Under the pieces are notes generated by a model. The model was not told where the DNA came from. It did no database searches and was given only the letters and a program-made list of their open reading frames with translations. Shown here piece by piece: positions 60,359 to 64,000 of a stretch of 64,000 bases of DNA; within the stretch, counting starts at the first letter, position 1, and each line of letters opens with the position of its first letter. Source of the DNA: Achromobacter marplatensis. GTDB taxonomy: Bacteria; Pseudomonadota; Gammaproteobacteria; Burkholderiales; Burkholderiaceae_B. The stretch lies in contig NZ_NJIG01000001.1 of assembly GCF_002209535.1 (NCBI RefSeq), positions 124,001 through 188,000 of the forward strand, read 5' to 3'. Both the position numbers and the translations under genes were made by a program.

Positions 60359-62083
60359 TCAGGCGGTGAGGGGGGGCAGAGTAATGGGGCGCAGCAGCAC
60401 GTCCTCGTAGAACGCGCCGATGGGTGAGGCCAGGTCGCGGACCTGGATCTCCAGCACCCAGATGCCGTCGCCGGGAATGAAGTCGGCGTTCGCCAGCCGG
60501 TGCTTGCCGTACAGCGCATGCGGAAAATCCGATACCCGGTGCCCCGCGATATCGTGCACCAGCGCGCAGCCGTATTCGTGGGCATAGACATCGGCCAGGT
60601 CATACAGGGCTTGCCCGGTCAGGCCGTCCAGCCACGCCAGGCGCGCGCGCTGGAAGACGTCGCGGGCCGCTTGGGCGCAGCGCTGCTGGTCGGCGTCGGC
60701 GCCAGTCACGAAGGTGTCGCCATAGTCGCCTTCGTAACCGTCCCAGACCGGGCCGATATCGACGACGAAGATATCGTTTTCGCCCAGCGTGCGGCACCGG
60801 TCGGTGGGTTGCACCGCGGGGGATTGCGAGTCTGGGCCGAAGCGGATGTAGGTGGGATGCCAATTGTGGGACGCGCCCATGCGCTGTAAATGCTGGTCCG
60901 CCAGCGCGATGGCCTCGCCGGTGGTGATGCCGGGCGTCATCAGCGCGGCGATCTCGCGCACGGCGTCCATCGACCGCCGGCGCGCATCCAGGATGCCGTC
61001 CAGCGTGAAGCGTTCGCTGACGCGCTCCCAGGGATGCGGCGGCTGGCCGGCGGAGGCCCTGACCGGCCCCGTGCTGTCGGAAGGCAGAAACGCTTCAGAC
61101 TGGAAGCGTCCTTCCGGCAAGCCCATTTCGCGCAAGCGTGCCTGCGCCGCGCGAACCATGGCGCCATTGCCGCAGGCGTAGACCATCGTGCGCGACCAAT
61201 CGTGGCCCGCTTCGGCCGCCACGTCCTGCACATAGCGCGTGTGGATCCCGTCGGCGGAAACGTCGCCCGACACGACTGGATGCCACCGGAAGACCCCGTC
61301 CTTGCTTTGCAATGCGTTCAGCAGGCCGCTGGCGTAGCAATCCTCCGGCGTCCGGCCGCCCCAGTAGAGCGTCACGCGTTGCATGCTGCGGCTGTCGAGG
61401 GCCGCCATCAGGATGGGGAACACGCCGGCAAAGCCCGTGCCCGTGGCCAGCAGCACCAGATGGTCGATGCCGTCGGGGTGGGTGGCCGGCCACACGCAAG
61501 CGCCGTGCGGCCCGTCCAGCGTCACCGTGTCGCCCGGCGTCAGCGCGGGCAACAGCTGGTTGGTGAACGTGCCGGCGGGCGTGCGGCGAATGTGGAACGC
61601 CAGCCGTTGCGGGCCGCCGGCCGTGGGGAGGCTCGCAATCGAAAAGCAGCGATGGCTGCCATCGTCCAGCAGCCAGCGTATATGTTGCCCGGGCTGGTAG
61701 TCGAAGGACGCGTCGCCCGGGACTTCGATGATCAGTTCGGTCACATCCGTCGTCAACGGACGGCGCGAGACCACGCTTGCGCGCACGGGCTGCGGCGCTT
61801 TGGCTGGCGCGGTCCAGTGCGGAAAGCGCAGCGTCAGGTCGCTGGCCGCGCGGCACTGGCACATCAGCAATTCATCGTCGGCAGGCACATAGGAACGCTC
61901 GGTCGGCGGCACGATGCGCTCGTAGCGCCCCGCCAGCACCTGCGCCCGGCACGAGCCGCACTCTCCACGCTGACAGGAAAACGGGACCGGCGTGCCGTCG
62001 GCCAGCGCGGCATCCAGGATAGAAGCCTGGCCGTCCGTGGCGAACGCGCCGGCGGGCAGGGTGATGGTGTAGGACGAGGTCAT
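60359..62083 (-). CDS. Ferredoxin / ferredoxin-reductase / M24 metallopeptidase fusion
   Basis: A 574-residue three-part protein. Residues 1-90 are a plant-type 2Fe-2S ferredoxin (C37-x4-C42-x2-C45-x29-C75). About 97-335 is a ferredoxin-NAD(P)H reductase module with the FAD motif RCFS (145-148), nucleotide motifs LLATGTGFAG (211-220) and VYACGNGAM (302-309). From about 355 to the end is an M24 (Xaa-Pro peptidase/creatinase) domain whose five metal ligands are all present by spacing: D442, D453, H515, E545 and E560, with H522 as the second histidine. It is divergent from a MocR regulator. No export signal. Activity of the combination is unknown. Confidence 0.85.
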   Translation of the reverse strand: MTSSYTITLPAGAFATDGQASILDAALADGTPVPFSCQRGECGSCRAQVLAGRYERIVPPTERSYVPADDELLMCQCRAASDLTLRFPHWTAPAKAPQPVRASVVSRRPLTTDVTELIIEVPGDASFDYQPGQHIRWLLDDGSHRCFSIASLPTAGGPQRLAFHIRRTPAGTFTNQLLPALTPGDTVTLDGPHGACVWPATHPDGIDHLVLLATGTGFAGVFPILMAALDSRSMQRVTLYWGGRTPEDCYASGLLNALQSKDGVFRWHPVVSGDVSADGIHTRYVQDVAAEAGHDWSRTMVYACGNGAMVRAAQARLREMGLPEGRFQSEAFLPSDSTGPVRASAGQPPHPWERVSERFTLDGILDARRRSMDAVREIAALMTPGITTGEAIALADQHLQRMGASHNWHPTYIRFGPDSQSPAVQPTDRCRTLGENDIFVVDIGPVWDGYEGDYGDTFVTGADADQQRCAQAARDVFQRARLAWLDGLTGQALYDLADVYAHEYGCALVHDIAGHRVSDFPHALYGKHRLANADFIPGDGIWVLEIQVRDLASPIGAFYEDVLLRPITLPPLTA

Positions 62084-62128
62084 TGCAGGTTCCGGGTGAC
62101 TGATGGCAGAGGGCATCCAGACCACAAT

Positions 62129-62161
62129 TTATCGATAGAATGGCTTATCCAATAGAGCCAT
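62129..62161. promoter_or_regulatory. Overlapping direct and inverted repeats in the MocR divergent promoter
   Basis: Direct repeats TTATCGATAGA (62129-62139) and TTATCCAATAGA (62145-62156) are 16 bases apart and overlap an inverted repeat ATGGCT (62140-62145)/AGCCAT (62156-62161). They lie in the 88-base gap between the fusion gene and the MocR gene, ending 11 bases before the latter. MocR proteins typically bind paired direct repeats, so this is the probable operator. Confidence 0.55.
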
Positions 62162-62171
62162 ATTTCTAATA

Positions 62172-63668
62172 ATGAACAAGCCACTTTCAAACCGGAAGAA
62201 ATTGGAATCCAGCCTGGACTTGCCCCTGGAGTCGCCGCGTGACGGGGAATCCAAGCAAACCTGGGTCTATCGGCAGATCCAGGAGCGGATCCTGAAGGGG
62301 GCGCTGGCTTCCGGCGTGCGCCTGCCGTCCACGCGCAGCCTGTCGCAACGCTGGCACGTGTCGCGCTCGACGGTCGAGGCCGCCTACGACCAATTGCGGG
62401 GCGAAGGGTATACGGCGGGCGCGGTCGGGTCGGGCACCTACGTGTCGGCCGTCATCCCGGACAATTTCTTTCATCGGGGCCTGCCAGGCGCAGGCGGCCC
62501 CGACACGAGGCCGGCGCGGCCTGCGGGCGCCTCTGCCGCCCCGCCCGCGCCCCGGCTCGAACCGCTGTTCGCCGCCCGGACCGCCGATGCGTCGCTGTTC
62601 CCCATGGCAACCTGGCGCAAGGGGCTGATGGCCAGCGCGCAGCGCGTCACGCCCGGCCAGTTGGCCAACGAAGAATCCCAAGGCTGGCTGCCGTTGCGTG
62701 AACAGATCGCGCACTATCTGGGCGCTGCCCGCGGCATTTCGTGCGACGCCGATCAGGTCGTCATCCTGACCGGCATCCGCGACGGGCTGGACCTGAGCGC
62801 CCGCATCCTGCTTACCCGGCAGGACAAGGTGCTGGTGGAAGACCCGGGCTATCTGAACGCCATGCCGCTGTTCAGCCAGTTCACGCCCCGCGTCGTGCCG
62901 ATCGCCATCGACGAACACGGCTTTTCCGTGGCGCGCGCCCGCCGGCAACGCGGCGTGAAGCTGGTGCACGTGACCCCTGCGCACCAGTCGCCCACCGGCG
63001 TCACGATGCCGGTCTCGCGCCGCCTGGAACTGCTGGCATGGGCCGAACAGGCGGATTGCTGGATCATCGAAGACGACTACGACAGCGAATTCAACTACGA
63101 CAGCGCGCCCTTGGCGGCGCTGAAAAGCCTGGACACCGCAGACCGCGTCATCCATTGCGGCAGCTTCAACAAGACGATGTTCAACGCGCTGCGGATTGGC
63201 TACGCGGTGGTGCCCAAGCGATGGGTCGCCGCATTCGCCCGGGCGCGCCATACGACAGGAAGGTCCAACAGCATGATCGAGCAGATGACGCTGGCGGGCT
63301 TTCTTGCAGACGGCAGCTTTGCCCGCCATGTCCGCAAGGCCCGCGCGGTGTATGCCCAGCGGCGCGATCTGGTGTTGCGGCTGTTGGCGCAGGCGGCGGG
63401 CGGCAAGGCGCTACGGACCAGCGGCGAGCATGCCGGCTTCCATCTGCTGTGGTGGCTGCCTGCCGATGTGGATGCGGCAGCGTTGCAGGATGCGGCCCGG
63501 GCGCGGGGCGTGGCGTTGCAACCCGTGTCGGACTATTGCCGGCGCGTGGCCTTGCCTGAGGGCCTGGTGATCGGCTACAGCGGGCTGGACGAGCAGGAAC
63601 TTGTTCGGCAGGGGGCGTTGCTGCGCGACTTGCTGGCGGGCGCGCCCGCCCCTATCCGAAAGGATTAA
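62172..63668 (+). CDS. MocR-family regulator (GntR winged helix fused to aminotransferase-like domain)
   Basis: A 498-residue protein. The GntR winged helix (TWVYRQIQERILKGALASGVRLPSTRSLSQRWHVSRSTVEAAYDQLRGEGY, about 29-80) is linked to a fold-type I aminotransferase domain (DGLDLSARILL..., VTPAHQSPTGVTM, WIIEDDYDSEFNYDSAPLAALKSLD) with the PLP-binding lysine in CGSFNKTMFNALRIGYAVVP. Such proteins are PLP- or amino-acid-sensing regulators. It is divergent from the ferredoxin-reductase/M24 fusion, its probable target. Confidence 0.9.
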   Translation: MNKPLSNRKKLESSLDLPLESPRDGESKQTWVYRQIQERILKGALASGVRLPSTRSLSQRWHVSRSTVEAAYDQLRGEGYTAGAVGSGTYVSAVIPDNFFHRGLPGAGGPDTRPARPAGASAAPPAPRLEPLFAARTADASLFPMATWRKGLMASAQRVTPGQLANEESQGWLPLREQIAHYLGAARGISCDADQVVILTGIRDGLDLSARILLTRQDKVLVEDPGYLNAMPLFSQFTPRVVPIAIDEHGFSVARARRQRGVKLVHVTPAHQSPTGVTMPVSRRLELLAWAEQADCWIIEDDYDSEFNYDSAPLAALKSLDTADRVIHCGSFNKTMFNALRIGYAVVPKRWVAAFARARHTTGRSNSMIEQMTLAGFLADGSFARHVRKARAVYAQRRDLVLRLLAQAAGGKALRTSGEHAGFHLLWWLPADVDAAALQDAARARGVALQPVSDYCRRVALPEGLVIGYSGLDEQELVRQGALLRDLLAGAPAPIRKD

Positions 63669-63686
63669 TACGAAGGTCTAGGGTAA

Positions 63687-63725
63687 TTCCTGACAACAAG
63701 CTGATTGTCAGCTGTTAGTCAGGAA
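63687..63725. promoter_or_regulatory. Nested, mutually exclusive inverted repeats after the MocR gene
   Basis: TTCCTGAC (63687-63694) pairs with GTCAGGAA (63718-63725), while the overlapping CTGACAA (63690-63696) pairs with TTGTCAG (63705-63711). Both cannot form at once in RNA. They lie 18 bases after the MocR stop and 137 before the TRAP-type start. They may serve as terminator/antiterminator or as a regulator site. Confidence 0.45.
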
Positions 63726-63817
63726 GGTTTAATCAGCACAAAGTTGCAAAGCGGTCGCAGTCCCGGCACCGGGAAGCTCGCAGCAGGCGTTTCTCTCGTG
63801 TCCATGCAGGTGCAGTC

Positions 63818-63839
63818 ACTACAAGCTGGTCCGTGTAGT
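63818..63839 (+). promoter_or_regulatory. Hairpin in the leader of the TRAP binding-protein gene
   Basis: ACTACA (63818-63823) and TGTAGT (63834-63839) form a 6-bp stem with a 10-base loop just before the AAGGAG ribosome site (63846-63851). It could affect translation or be an operator half of unknown use. Confidence 0.3.
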
Positions 63840-63861
63840 CCACCAAGGAGACAACAAGCCA

Positions 63862-64000
63862 TGCAACAACCCACGAAACCCCGCCGCAAGTTCATTTCCG
63901 GCGCTGCCGTCGCGGGCGCCGCCGCACTGGGATTCCCCGCCGTCGCCCGGGCGCAGAACGCGCCCATTTCCTTAAGGTTCCAAAGCACGTGGCCCGCCAC
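63862..64000 (+). CDS. Tat-exported TRAP-type solute-binding protein (partial, runs off the window)
   Basis: The first 46 codons are visible. The N-terminus has a twin-arginine signal (PRRKFISGAAVAGAAALGFPAVARA, cleavage before QNAP) and then APISLRFQSTWPA, the usual start of DctP-type TRAP transporter binding proteins for organic acids. AAGGAG lies 10 bases before the ATG. The membrane components would be expected downstream, outside the window. Confidence 0.82.

Overview
The window is a high-GC, densely coded stretch of a Gram-negative chromosome, most likely a member of the Alcaligenaceae close to Achromobacter or Bordetella. The grounds are the gene style: tricarboxylate-receptor (Bug/TctC) binding proteins beside degradative genes, five LysR regulators each next to or divergent from a metabolic target, a complete Wsp cluster, and a four-gene DUF3348/DUF802/OmpA/DUF2894 set that I associate with Bordetella, Achromobacter and Burkholderia. 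Genus is an inference. I see no rRNA, tRNA, CRISPR, insertion sequence or prophage, and no gap without a gene longer than about 260 bases.

Left part (1-12 kb): the last codons of a probable GMC flavoprotein dehydrogenase and its tri-haem cytochrome c subunit, closed by a strong terminator; a VRR-NUC nuclease translationally coupled to a nuclease-helicase of the XPD/DinG type behind a LexA-like box; an MFS exporter with a divergent LysR; then a TetR regulator under a remarkable double palindrome, followed by a thioesterase, a thiolase and an amidase.

12.3-20.8 kb: wspA-B-C-D-E-F-R, the surface-sensing chemosensory pathway that makes cyclic di-GMP, in canonical order and with all key residues. 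Next come an Lrp regulator divergent from a PLP-dependent sulfur amino-acid enzyme, and an MFS exporter divergent from a LysR.

25-39 kb is catabolic. One minus-strand unit holds a Bug binding protein, an M20 peptidase and a GntR regulator. A second unit (38.3 to 29.6 kb) holds a bifunctional hydratase/dehydrogenase, a thiolase, two acyl-CoA dehydrogenases, an acyl-CoA synthetase and another Bug protein: a beta-oxidation route for an unidentified imported acid, with a divergent LysR over three direct repeats.

39-52 kb is mixed: an AI-2E-type permease; a small acyl-CoA-dehydrogenase-like/NodS-like methyltransferase/glycosyltransferase operon; a cation/proton antiporter overlapping tail to tail with a probably accessory enolase; a GcvA-like LysR; a DUF445 membrane protein; sodC; a GST; an MFS transporter; and a ParD-like/methionine aminopeptidase pair.

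52-57.7 kb is the most unusual locus. It is a four-gene minus-strand operon whose 1200-residue protein joins a MotA/TolQ-like four-helix membrane domain to a coiled-coil tail of five roughly 131-residue repeats, coupled to a MotB-like OmpA protein with the proton-channel aspartate, and flanked by two proteins of unknown function. It looks like an undescribed ion-driven motor or cell-envelope machine, organised like ZorAB but without Zorya effectors.

58-64 kb: a regulator with a TPR-like N-terminus and two predicted DNA-binding segments, a beta-propeller-like protein, a small exported protein, a ferredoxin-reductase fused to an M24 metallopeptidase, a divergent MocR regulator, and the start of a Tat-exported TRAP-type binding protein that runs off the window.
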